IMG/VR virus record: IMGVR_UViG_3300036791_000397
Location: 1-40,777 of that record
DNA from: a virus
Reading direction: 5' to 3' (one strand)
Length of the DNA: 40,777 bases
A program made the position numbers and the translations under genes. The notes under the pieces are model-generated. The model did no database searches and was not told the origin of the DNA. It was given only the letters and a program-made list of their open reading frames with translations. Of the stretch, positions 33,706 to 40,395 are shown piece by piece. How positions within the stretch are numbered: the first letter of the stretch is position 1; the number at the start of each line of letters is the position of its first letter.

Positions 33706-35676
33706 TCACTTGGCCACGGACGCCCTCAGGTCCGCCTCGATCTCCTCGACGACCGTGCTCCAGTCGCCGTCCGTGACCTGCTGGTAGGACCTCGCGAAGG
33801 GATACCAAGGGCACACCAGCTTCCCGACCTGCCAGAGCCAGTACGTCCGGTAGGAGGTCAACATCACCCACGTGGGAACCCCAAGGGATCCGGCCAGATG
33901 CGCCACCGCCGTGTCCACCGTGATGACTAGGTCCATAGTCTCGATCGCACAGGCAGTTTCCAGGAAGTTCGGCAGGTTCGATTCCATGTTCCAGATATGA
34001 ACTTCTCGGAACATGACCTTGTCAGTGTCCCGAACGTCGAGCTGAAGGCTGTAGAAGTCGATCCCCTCTATGTCGAACAGCGGACGGAGCGCCTCCAGCG
34101 GGATGTTCCGGTGCTTGTCGTACTGGCTGTCCCTGCCGCCGGACCAGCACAGGCCGACCTTCAGCCGTCCCGGTGTGAACGTCCTGGCGATCACCGCACC
34201 CTTCCACCTGGCCACGTCCTTCGGGGGAAGATGGAACTTGGCCGGCGGCGGTATCGTGTCGACGTCCGTCCCGCAGCGGTGCGCAAGGGACATCATGTCC
34301 ACCCAGCAGTCGAACTTCGGGGAGTACTTCCCGTAGACCTGGACATGGGGCAGGCACGCCATCAGCGGCTCCAGGGTGGGCTGGACCGTCACCAGGACGT
34401 GGATGCTCATGTTCACCAGGTGCGAGAAGTACCGGGAGAACATGATGTTGTCGCCGAACCCCATCTCCCCCACCACCAGCAGCGTCTTGCCGAAGATGTC
34501 CTCCCCCTTCCACTCCGGGAACTGCGTGATCGCCTCAGGCCGGATCTGGCGCTTGCGGCTCTCGAAGTCGAGGAACCCGTCCCGGATCGCACCGAGGCGG
34601 AGACGGGCGAACCCACGCCCGAACGTGGCCAGGTCCCGCAGCTCGGGATTGCCACCGTCGATAACGATCTGGTATTCGCTCAGCGACTCCTTGAACTTGT
34701 TCACCTGCATGTGGAGGGTGGCATAGTTCAACCAGGCGAGATGGTGCAACGGATGGAACTCGTTGCCGAGGAGCCCACTGTTCTCCAGGATGTCCATCGC
34801 CTCGCGTGGATCACCCGATTCCCCCACCTCGTTGGCCCGACGGATGGCCGCGTCCTCCTCCGTGCCGGCCGAGTTCGCCGCGGCGAAGTCCCAGTCCAGG
34901 TATTTGACCTCCTCCGGGCAGGCCAGCATGTTCATCCCCGAGGGCGCCGTCTTGTACCGGACGCTCTCCATGAAGTGCATGAGCGCCACCTCGTCCACCT
35001 TGATGCGCTCGACCAGGATGATCGGCCGGCACCGTTCGATGGTGGCCTTGGCTCCCCGGAGCGCCTCCAGCTCCATCCCCTCCACGTCGATCTTGAGGAC
35101 GTCCAACCGCTCGATGTTCATGATGTCGATTGGCCACGCGGGGACCATGGTGGTGGGGTTCTTGCGGTCGATCGGCTGGCCGATGTCTTCGGTGAGGCCG
35201 TCCGGGCGCTCCCGCAGCTCGAAGCTGCCGAACGACCCCGGCTTTGAGTAGTCCGGATCCGCGACGCCGATCCGGCCGGCCTTGTCGGTCACGGCTCCCC
35301 ACATGACCCGGACGTTCAGCAGGTTGTTGATGGTGACGTTCCCGGCGAGGGCGTAGAACAGCCGCTCTTGGGCCTCGATGCCGACGACGATCCCCCAGGG
35401 ACGCTCCTGGCCGGTCCCCGCCATCAGCCGCGCACACTCAACGGTCAGAACGCCGATGTTGGCCCCGCAGTCCATCATCACCACGTCGTCTCCGTGGTGC
35501 TGCCTGCGCAGCCTCAGAAGCTCCCCCAGCAGCTCGACCTCGCCCTGCTCATACCTCCCGTGGTGGAGGATCTGGGCGCCGACCCCGTAGGTCATCCCGT
35601 CGGCGTTGGTGTTGTGGTCGTTCAGCGGGACGATCATCGTACCGTGGGCCGTGTTGGCCAGGATGAACGGCATCAT
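33706..35676 (-). CDS. FkbM methyltransferase - TPR - glycosyltransferase fusion
   Basis: A 656-residue sugar-modifying enzyme. Residues 1-260 are an FkbM-type S-adenosylmethionine methyltransferase: 'VVMMDCGANIGVLTVECARL' (motif I, 66-85), 'GIEAQ' (99-103), 'LKIDVEGMELEALRGA' (194-209). Residues about 275-375 are TPR-like helices. Residues 385-650 are a GT-B-type glycosyltransferase half: 'LLVVGEMGFGDNIMFSRYF' (399-417), 'KVGLCWSGGRDSQYDKHRNI' (506-525), 'FYSLQ' (541-545), 'DLVITVDTAVAHLAGSLGVP' (582-601) which is the usual donor-binding region of TPR-linked enzymes. Start MM at 35676/35673; 35676 overlaps the previous stop. Location among virion genes suggests glycosylation of capsid or fibre proteins, or of host surface sugars; not proven. 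Confidence 0.82.
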   Translation of the reverse strand: MMPFILANTAHGTMIVPLNDHNTNADGMTYGVGAQILHHGRYEQGEVELLGELLRLRRQHHGDDVVMMDCGANIGVLTVECARLMAGTGQERPWGIVVGIEAQERLFYALAGNVTINNLLNVRVMWGAVTDKAGRIGVADPDYSKPGSFGSFELRERPDGLTEDIGQPIDRKNPTTMVPAWPIDIMNIERLDVLKIDVEGMELEALRGAKATIERCRPIILVERIKVDEVALMHFMESVRYKTAPSGMNMLACPEEVKYLDWDFAAANSAGTEEDAAIRRANEVGESGDPREAMDILENSGLLGNEFHPLHHLAWLNYATLHMQVNKFKESLSEYQIVIDGGNPELRDLATFGRGFARLRLGAIRDGFLDFESRKRQIRPEAITQFPEWKGEDIFGKTLLVVGEMGFGDNIMFSRYFSHLVNMSIHVLVTVQPTLEPLMACLPHVQVYGKYSPKFDCWVDMMSLAHRCGTDVDTIPPPAKFHLPPKDVARWKGAVIARTFTPGRLKVGLCWSGGRDSQYDKHRNIPLEALRPLFDIEGIDFYSLQLDVRDTDKVMFREVHIWNMESNLPNFLETACAIETMDLVITVDTAVAHLAGSLGVPTWVMLTSYRTYWLWQVGKLVCPWYPFARSYQQVTDGDWSTVVEEIEADLRASVAK

Positions 35677-35834
35677 TCGAGTGTCTCCTCCGCGCCGAGG
35701 ACCGGCGCCGTCTCCTTCATGAACCAGGCGACGACGTCGTCAACACTCGACCTCCCGGAGATGACCGCGGTCGCTCCACGGTTCGCGGCGCGGCGGAACA
35801 CGTCGATCGCCGCCAGCGTCTCGTCGTCTGTCAT
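35673..35834 (-). CDS. Small helical protein upstream of the glycosyltransferase
   Basis: A 53-residue frame starting ATG 35834 ('MTDDETLAAIDVFRRAANRG') and ending with TGA that overlaps the ATG of the glycosyltransferase fusion, an arrangement that supports translation. It fills the gap between 35676 and 35842. The sequence is helical and acidic at the end ('FMKETAPVLGAEETLE'). There is no clear Shine-Dalgarno sequence, so it may depend on the preceding gene. No family is recognised. Its tight coupling suggests it helps or regulates the enzyme next to it. Confidence 0.55.
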   Translation of the reverse strand: MTDDETLAAIDVFRRAANRGATAVISGRSSVDDVVAWFMKETAPVLGAEETLE

Positions 35835-35841
35835 GGAAGGC

Positions 35842-36162
35842 TCAGATGAACGCCTTGCGGCTCCGGGAGAACTGCTTGCGCCCGTACCCGTGGCCGTAGA
35901 TCCACACGACGCCCCGTTTCATGACGATCCGGGAGGCCGTCTCGTCCATGTCAACGTCGTTGCGCATGACGTTGAACTCCATCTGGCCGTCACGCCACGC
36001 GTACTCGTTCCCGAACGTCCACATCCCCCCCTCAGAGTCAGTGATGACGAACGCCGGAGGGATGCAGACGTCGTTCTCGGAGGGGTCGGCGCGCTCGTAC
36101 CGCGCGCCTCCCACCTGGCCGACCAGGAGCCCCTTGTGCTCCTCGTGGAGGAAGTCCGTCAC
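35842..36162 (-). CDS. Hypothetical protein
   Basis: A 106-residue protein from the GTG at 36162 (GCGGAGTAGGCC upstream). It is strand-rich with many aromatics ('GGMWTFGNEYAWRDGQMEFN', 'RGVVWIYGHGYGRKQFSR') and a basic end. No family is recognised. It lies between the putative sugar-related protein at 36166 and the small frame before the glycosyltransferase fusion, and starts four bases before the stop of the former, so the three probably act together or are co-translated. Confidence 0.55.
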   Translation of the reverse strand: MTDFLHEEHKGLLVGQVGGARYERADPSENDVCIPPAFVITDSEGGMWTFGNEYAWRDGQMEFNVMRNDVDMDETASRIVMKRGVVWIYGHGYGRKQFSRSRKAFI

Positions 36163-36165
36163 GGC

Positions 36166-37116
36166 CTACTCCGCTGCGCGCCCATCGTGGTGACGCGCCG
36201 GCACCAACACGCCGCCCTGTGTCTTGAACACGTCCATGTCGGCAGGATCGGCGGGCTTGCCGGGGATCGTCACAGGACGATGGTCCGGGAACTCCAGCTT
36301 CACACCTTTGGGCACCGCGGCGCTCACCAGGGATCCGTCGATCGTGAACAGCGTCTCGTCGACGTCGACCTCCGCGTCGTTCGCTCCGTCAACAAACGTC
36401 CGCATGACGTAGTTCGTCACCTCCATGGCGCCCTCCAGGTGGCACACCAGGGCCTTGAAGTGCTCAAGCTGGCCGCGCGCCTGGTTCAGGGAGTTGATGA
36501 GCTCCAGCTTGCGGAGGTCCATCTTCCGGCCGAACCGGGAGGACTCGTGGTAGCCGTAGAGCGGGGTGTACGTCGCGAGGCAGGACTCCAGCGGGACCTG
36601 GACATCGATCCCGCGGTCCTTGGCGAGCTGCATCATGATCTGCCCGCCGGCCTTCTGGACCGTGTAGATCTCGGAGTCGGCCTGCATGTCCACCCCGAAG
36701 ACGCCGATGGTGTCGTCCGGGCTGCCGCCCGAACCGTCCGCCTTCCGGCCCATCATCATGACCGCGTAGCCGATCATCCACGAGATGGACGAGGTGGCGC
36801 CCATCCGCCCCCACGGTCCGAACTCCTGCAGCCACGCCTTCTTCGGGAACACGCGCGCGCCGGGGCAGAGGTCGTTCGGCTCCTGCATGTAGACGGGGAA
36901 GGACTGGGTCTTCAGCCAGTCAAAGTATGGCTTGTTCCAGTCCGCGTTCTCGGCTCCGCGCATGGCCTCGACGCCGTGCAGCTCGAACCACCTGGTGACG
37001 CGCGGGATGCACCCCCCGCGGTTCCCCGGGGAACACACCCAGATCTCCCACGACTCGTCGTCGAACGGGGCCATCATCTTCGTGTAGGGGATCGTTCCGA
37101 GGATCGCGATCTTCAC
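36166..37116 (-). CDS. Conserved phage Rossmann-like protein of unknown function
   Basis: A 316-residue protein. The start is the GTG at 37116 (AGGAG eight bases upstream) giving 'MKIAILGTIPYTKMMAPFDD', a nucleotide-binding-like first strand and loop. It continues 'SWEIWVCSPGNRGGCIPRVT' and 'RWFELHGVE', a signature I know from uncharacterised phage proteins of Rhizobiales ('ILGs.Pss..lAPf.d..w.IWgcsp......r.d.WFElH'), followed by 'EFGPWGRMGATSSISWMIGY' and 'DTIGVFGVDM'. Residues 200-240 look like a coiled coil. The function is unknown; the proximity to FkbM and glycosyltransferase domains fits a sugar or nucleotide-sugar role, but this is inference. Confidence 0.65.
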   Translation of the reverse strand: MKIAILGTIPYTKMMAPFDDESWEIWVCSPGNRGGCIPRVTRWFELHGVEAMRGAENADWNKPYFDWLKTQSFPVYMQEPNDLCPGARVFPKKAWLQEFGPWGRMGATSSISWMIGYAVMMMGRKADGSGGSPDDTIGVFGVDMQADSEIYTVQKAGGQIMMQLAKDRGIDVQVPLESCLATYTPLYGYHESSRFGRKMDLRKLELINSLNQARGQLEHFKALVCHLEGAMEVTNYVMRTFVDGANDAEVDVDETLFTIDGSLVSAAVPKGVKLEFPDHRPVTIPGKPADPADMDVFKTQGGVLVPARHHDGRAAE

Positions 37117-37182
37117 CGTTGTGCTCCTGCTGCGTTGCCTGTGGGCATCACAGTGGCACCGGGACACGCGCGATTCAAGGGA

Positions 37183-37485
37183 TCAGGTGGATGCCGTCTG
37201 GATCAGGAAGCCAGTCGAGACCGCGAAGATCTCCGGCGCCGCGTTGGGCGGGATGCGGACCGCGTTCGTGGACGTGGGGGCGACGGTGCTGGCCAAGTTG
37301 AGGCTCAGCAGCATCCCGACGTCGGCCGACACCCTGATGAACTGCGTTCCGGCCTGCGGTGTGACACCACCCGTCGACGTCCCACCCGTGGAAAGCGCGT
37401 AGCTCTTCACGGGACTCTGCGGGGTCGATGGCTGGCGGTAACGGCCAGCCACGCTGTTGGTGTACTCGCTGACGTAGAGCGTCAT
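37183..37485 (-). CDS. Small conserved virion-associated protein
   Basis: A 100-residue protein ('MTLYVSEYTNSVAGRYRQPS' start, 'AGTQFIRVSADVGMLLSLNL' and a 'PNAAPEIFAVSTGFLIQTAS' end) that resembles a small phage family in which 'fvrv.adai.s...' and '.eyfgv..g....v' recur. Those are usually encoded near the capsid and are probably beta-sandwich decoration or neck proteins. It follows the structural-type gene at 37496 by ten bases. Its 'GRYRQPS' resembles the 'RYKGKG' motif of two neighbouring proteins (37496 and 39758). No function is known. Confidence 0.6.
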   Translation of the reverse strand: MTLYVSEYTNSVAGRYRQPSTPQSPVKSYALSTGGTSTGGVTPQAGTQFIRVSADVGMLLSLNLASTVAPTSTNAVRIPPNAAPEIFAVSTGFLIQTAST

Positions 37486-37495
37486 CCGGCGGACC

Positions 37496-38083
37496 TCAGT
37501 TCAGCACTTCGACCTGGAGGCTGTAGGCCGTCACGTCCCCAGGGGTGGCCGCGGTGGGCGAGCTGGAGATCCCCGTCACCTTGATGGTGCTGTTCAGGCC
37601 CGTGATCTCTGCCCCGGTCGAGAGGGAGCACCCGCCGTGGGTGGCGCTCAGGATGTTCTGGGCAAGGACCGTCTGGATGCCGGCCACCGTGCTCTGCGCC
37701 GTCTGGGCGAAGACGTTGAGCTGCAGCCACCACGGCTGGAGCGACGTGACGGTCGTGGAGTTCTGCAGCGAGATCGAGGTGCCGCCGTAGTAGAGGCGCG
37801 CCGTCTTGGCTCCAGCGTTGGCCGTGGAGAACGTCCCGAACGCCGTGATCAGCGCGTTGCGCCCGATCCGGTCCAGCGTCTTCGCCGGGAGGACGTAGGA
37901 GAGAAGCGTGGTCTCAACCGTGCCGGCCGTGGACAGCGGGATGCCTCCCGACGTCGACGCCGCTCCGGTGGAGTTGACCTGGCCGCCGCCGCTGGTCGTC
38001 GCACCACCACCGCCGACTTGCTGGAGCCAGCTGCTGGGCTGATAACCCTTGCCCTTGTACCGATCGATTAGACCGCTGACCAT
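37496..38083 (-). CDS. Beta-rich virion protein with RYKGKG N-terminus
   Basis: A 195-residue protein: a short N-terminus 'MVSGLIDRYKGKGYQPSSWL', a Gly/Ser/Thr-rich linker (about 25-50), then a beta-rich domain ('TTLLSYVLPAKTLDRIGRN', 'ARLYYGGTSISLQNSTTVTS', 'WWLQLNVFAQTAQSTVAGIQ'). The 'YVLPA.TL......l...'  start followed by 'G..ka.rLyfGg..i' is a pattern I associate with jelly-roll-like fibre or decoration domains. It is transcribed after the capsid gene. The first 20 residues match the N-terminal region of the decoration protein at 39758 (RYKGKG plus aromatic), suggesting a shared anchor. Confidence 0.6.
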   Translation of the reverse strand: MVSGLIDRYKGKGYQPSSWLQQVGGGGATTSGGGQVNSTGAASTSGGIPLSTAGTVETTLLSYVLPAKTLDRIGRNALITAFGTFSTANAGAKTARLYYGGTSISLQNSTTVTSLQPWWLQLNVFAQTAQSTVAGIQTVLAQNILSATHGGCSLSTGAEITGLNSTIKVTGISSSPTAATPGDVTAYSLQVEVLN

Positions 38084-38122
38084 GTGGAGTCTCCCTCGCG
38101 TCCTTGTTGCCTGGCGATTCTT

Positions 38123-38138
38123 CCCCGACCTACCGGGG
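38123..38138 (-). other. Hairpin between late genes
   Basis: CCCCG (38123-38127) / CGGGG (38134-38138) with a 6-base loop, between the stop at 38162 and the start at 38083. A GTTGCCTG octamer (38106-38113) lies next to it; the same octamer occurs in two other late intergenic regions (37134, 39703). No U-tract. Confidence 0.4.
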
Positions 38139-38161
38139 GGATCGAGAGGTGCCTCGAAATC

Positions 38162-38530
38162 TCAGCTGCCTGCGTCACCGTTGACCGGCGGCAGCTCGAT
38201 GCCGGCCAGAGCCTGCGCCTCCTCCTTGGTCATCAGAGGCTCGTCGTTGACCTTGCGGCCTTCGATCACGTCGTAGCCGCGCCCGAACCCGAGGGGACGG
38301 ATGAACCGTGACACCGGCTCCGCCGGCTGCTGGGCCACGTGGAGGGACACCGCCTCGATGGGCCACGGCACGATGTAGCCCTTGTCGATGAAGGCTGACC
38401 GGTTGGCCGGGCGGATGGACCGCACCTCGTCCCCGGTGAGGACGTCGCCGTTCCTGAGCCGGCGATCCCCCATGGTGAAGGTCCGCTGGACTCGGGCGCC
38501 GCCGATCTGGGCTGCGGGGATGGGGATCAT
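38162..38530 (-). CDS. Hypothetical late protein
   Basis: A 122-residue protein from ATG 38530. A TTG at 38572 would extend it, but that TTG sits in the loop of a strong hairpin (38557-38581) after the capsid gene, so 38530 is preferred; GAAGGCGAACC precedes it. 'RTFTMGDRRLRNGDVLTGDE' followed by 'VRSIRPANRSAFIDKGYIVP' is a compact SH3-like or small-beta pattern. The C-terminus is acidic ('KVNDEPLMTKEEAQALAGIE'). No family is assigned. The place directly after the capsid gene is where head-completion or neck proteins are encoded. Confidence 0.55.
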   Translation of the reverse strand: MIPIPAAQIGGARVQRTFTMGDRRLRNGDVLTGDEVRSIRPANRSAFIDKGYIVPWPIEAVSLHVAQQPAEPVSRFIRPLGFGRGYDVIEGRKVNDEPLMTKEEAQALAGIELPPVNGDAGS

Positions 38531-38556
38531 GTGCCGGTTCGCCTTCTGCCGTTTCG

Positions 38557-38581
38557 GGGCCTCTGGGTTCAACAGAGGCCC
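38557..38581 (-). other. Perfect 9-bp hairpin after the major capsid gene
   Basis: GGGCCTCTG (38557-38565) / CAGAGGCCC (38573-38581) with a 7-base loop, 29 bases downstream of the capsid stop on the - strand. There is no U-tract. Such hairpins after capsid genes often stabilise the upstream message or reduce read-through. Confidence 0.65.
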
Positions 38582-38609
38582 GCTGATTGTACCTTGGAGA
38601 CCCGACTCG

Positions 38610-39629
38610 TCAGACGACCGTGATGCCGGACCAGAAGAACCCGAGGTCCGCGCCGACCACCTGCATGTCGAACGACATCTCGGCCTCGTTCCGGATGGTG
38701 CCCAACCCGAGCCAGTTCATCGGGATCTGCGACACACGGATCCCCAGGCTGTTCAGGCCGGTGAACGCCTGCCATCCGAAGGTGTACCCGGAGGCGGGGA
38801 TCATCAGGCCCGGCTGGTCCGGGGTGTAGAGGAGGAGCGCGTTCTTGCCGGCCACGAACGCCATGGACGCCGTGAGATTCTCCGCCGCGGTGTTGTAGAC
38901 CGCCTTGGACACCACGATCCGGCCCACGTCGAACGCCTGGGCGAGGAGCTGCGGGGTGATCGTGCCGGCGAAGGCCGGCTGGGTGTACTTGATGCGGTCG
39001 ATGACGAGCGGATGCTTGCGGAGCGCCTGGAAGACGTTCCAGCTCATGAGCAACAGGTTCGGCATGAAGCCAGTGTTGGTCAGGATGGTCGTCTGGCCGA
39101 ACGCGATGTCCGTGAACGGGTCCGAGTTGGCATCGTCGTCCCAGAACACCGGGGTGAAGGTGCCGGGGGAGCCGCCGCTGGCCGCGGCCGTTCCCACCGC
39201 GTCACCACCGCCCGCCGTGTTCCACACGCCGGTGATCATGTACTTTCCCATGAAGAACCGGTCCCGCCGGATCATCATCTTCTGCATGAGCTGGCGGGTG
39301 GACGTGACGTCGATGTCGACGGCCGGATCCTGGTTAGCCCGGACCTGCGGACCGATGTCCTGGTGCAGCGCCCAGACCCTCGCGGAGTAGGTCTGCGTCG
39401 TCAGGTTCACGCCGGTGCCTGCCGACTCCGTGGCGTCGGCGCGGATCTGCGCCTCGTCCCGGAAGAAGTCAGCCTTCGACCAGACGTAGTACACGTCAGT
39501 CTGATGCTGGACGGGCACCATGGGGAACACCTTGTCCGCGACGTAGTTGTCGTCGGACTGGAAGTAGGCCACGGCGATCTGCGTGAGCGCCGCGGCTACG
39601 TGTACGTCGCCAAATGTAGGTTGCGGCAC
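38610..39629 (-). CDS. Major capsid protein (HK97-fold)
   Basis: A 339-residue capsid subunit. The order of recognisable parts matches gpE/HK97-type capsids: an N-terminal arm ('VAYFQSDDNYVADKVFPMVP'), 'WALHQDIGPQVRANQDPAVD' and a long helix 'TRQLMQKMMIRRDRFFMGKY', then 'MSWNVFQALRKHPLVIDRIK' near the A-domain, and the end 'FDMQVVGADLGFFWSGITVV', typical of the P-domain C-terminus. There is no long scaffold-like N-terminal helix, so scaffold is probably in the cut upstream gene. Start is GTG 39629 with GAGGGAGGCTGCG. It has hairpins on both sides. Confidence 0.9.
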   Translation of the reverse strand: MPQPTFGDVHVAAALTQIAVAYFQSDDNYVADKVFPMVPVQHQTDVYYVWSKADFFRDEAQIRADATESAGTGVNLTTQTYSARVWALHQDIGPQVRANQDPAVDIDVTSTRQLMQKMMIRRDRFFMGKYMITGVWNTAGGGDAVGTAAASGGSPGTFTPVFWDDDANSDPFTDIAFGQTTILTNTGFMPNLLLMSWNVFQALRKHPLVIDRIKYTQPAFAGTITPQLLAQAFDVGRIVVSKAVYNTAAENLTASMAFVAGKNALLLYTPDQPGLMIPASGYTFGWQAFTGLNSLGIRVSQIPMNWLGLGTIRNEAEMSFDMQVVGADLGFFWSGITVV

Positions 39630-39718
39630 CGCAGCCTCCCTCTACAACGCCCGACGGTGAATCCGCTCCCGTCAGACTTGGCCCCTCCGGATGGGCCTCT
39701 ACGTTGCCTGTCCCAGGA

Positions 39719-39735
39719 CGGTGCCCGGCGCACCG
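39719..39735 (-). other. Hairpin before the capsid gene
   Basis: CGGTGC (39719-39724) / GCACCG (39730-39735), a 6-bp stem with a 5-base loop, 23 bases downstream of the stop of the decoration gene on the - strand. A second weaker hairpin (39680-39697) and a GTTGCCTG octamer (39703-39710) lie in the same 128-base gap. No U-tract is present; I see no clear promoter. Confidence 0.4.
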
Positions 39736-39757
39736 CCCCTAGCTCAATCCGGTTCGC

Positions 39758-40354
39758 TCAGGAGCTGACACCGATCTGCTGGCCGCCGATGAACGCCGAG
39801 AACACGGCACCCACCCCGGTGGCATTCTCGATCGCGAGTCCCACCGCGCGCCCGTTTCCACCGATGAACGGCGTGACGACGCCAGAGGTGGTGGACGACG
39901 CCTGGAGGACGGTTCCTCCGCTGATGGCAGTCGATCCGGACACCACCTTGCTGATGCCGAAGATGCCGACGTCCACCGCATCACCCGCGCGCGGCTTGTT
40001 CTGGCAGACGCCATAGACCGCGTTCAGCGTGGACAGGTTCAGCATGGTGGACGTGAACGGCTGCAGGGTCCGAGCCGTGGAGAACGTCATGAGCAAGAAC
40101 TGCCCACTCCCGTTCGGACCTGCAAGGGTAGTTCCCGTCAGCGTCGAGTTCCGGAAGTCGAACCCCGTGGACAGGACGCTCTGGGAACCATCGTGGATCA
40201 GCGGGGACTCCGTCGCCTGCCACGGCTGGGAACGGTTGAACCCCTTCCCCTTGTACCGGGAGGTGAACCCGCGCGACTTGATCTCGAACCGGCCGCCGCG
40301 GCTCTCCAGCTCCATGAAGGCCCGGCCGCCCTGAACTTCCTTCTCGAACCTCAT
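39758..40354 (-). CDS. Capsid decoration protein (DUF2190-like)
   Basis: A 198-residue protein immediately upstream of the capsid gene. The C-terminal half has the pattern of capsid-decoration/DUF2190 proteins: 'AGDAVDVGIFGISKVVSGST' followed by 'GTVLQASSTTSGVVTPF' and 'GRAVGLAIENATGVGAVFSA' ('aG..v.V.l.Gi..v.aga.i..G..l......g.a......g..vG.ale.a..G..v.v'). The N-terminal part carries 'SRYKGKGFNRSQPWQ', which resembles the N-terminus of the protein at 37496. ATG 40354 has AGAGAGGACC. It probably stabilises the mature head. Confidence 0.7.
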   Translation of the reverse strand: MRFEKEVQGGRAFMELESRGGRFEIKSRGFTSRYKGKGFNRSQPWQATESPLIHDGSQSVLSTGFDFRNSTLTGTTLAGPNGSGQFLLMTFSTARTLQPFTSTMLNLSTLNAVYGVCQNKPRAGDAVDVGIFGISKVVSGSTAISGGTVLQASSTTSGVVTPFIGGNGRAVGLAIENATGVGAVFSAFIGGQQIGVSS

Positions 40355-40395
40355 GGTCCTCTCTCCGTTCTTGGATCCGTGGTGGGCGGCGTTGC

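Noticed and set aside
35368-37584. A 738-codon open frame on the + strand across four leftward genes
   Set aside because: It runs antisense over clear protein domains (FkbM region, Rossmann-like protein) and has only Arg/His/Val/Asp-rich composition.
38531-38572. TTG start for the gene ending at 38162
   Set aside because: It lies in the loop of a perfect 9-bp hairpin and lacks a Shine-Dalgarno sequence.
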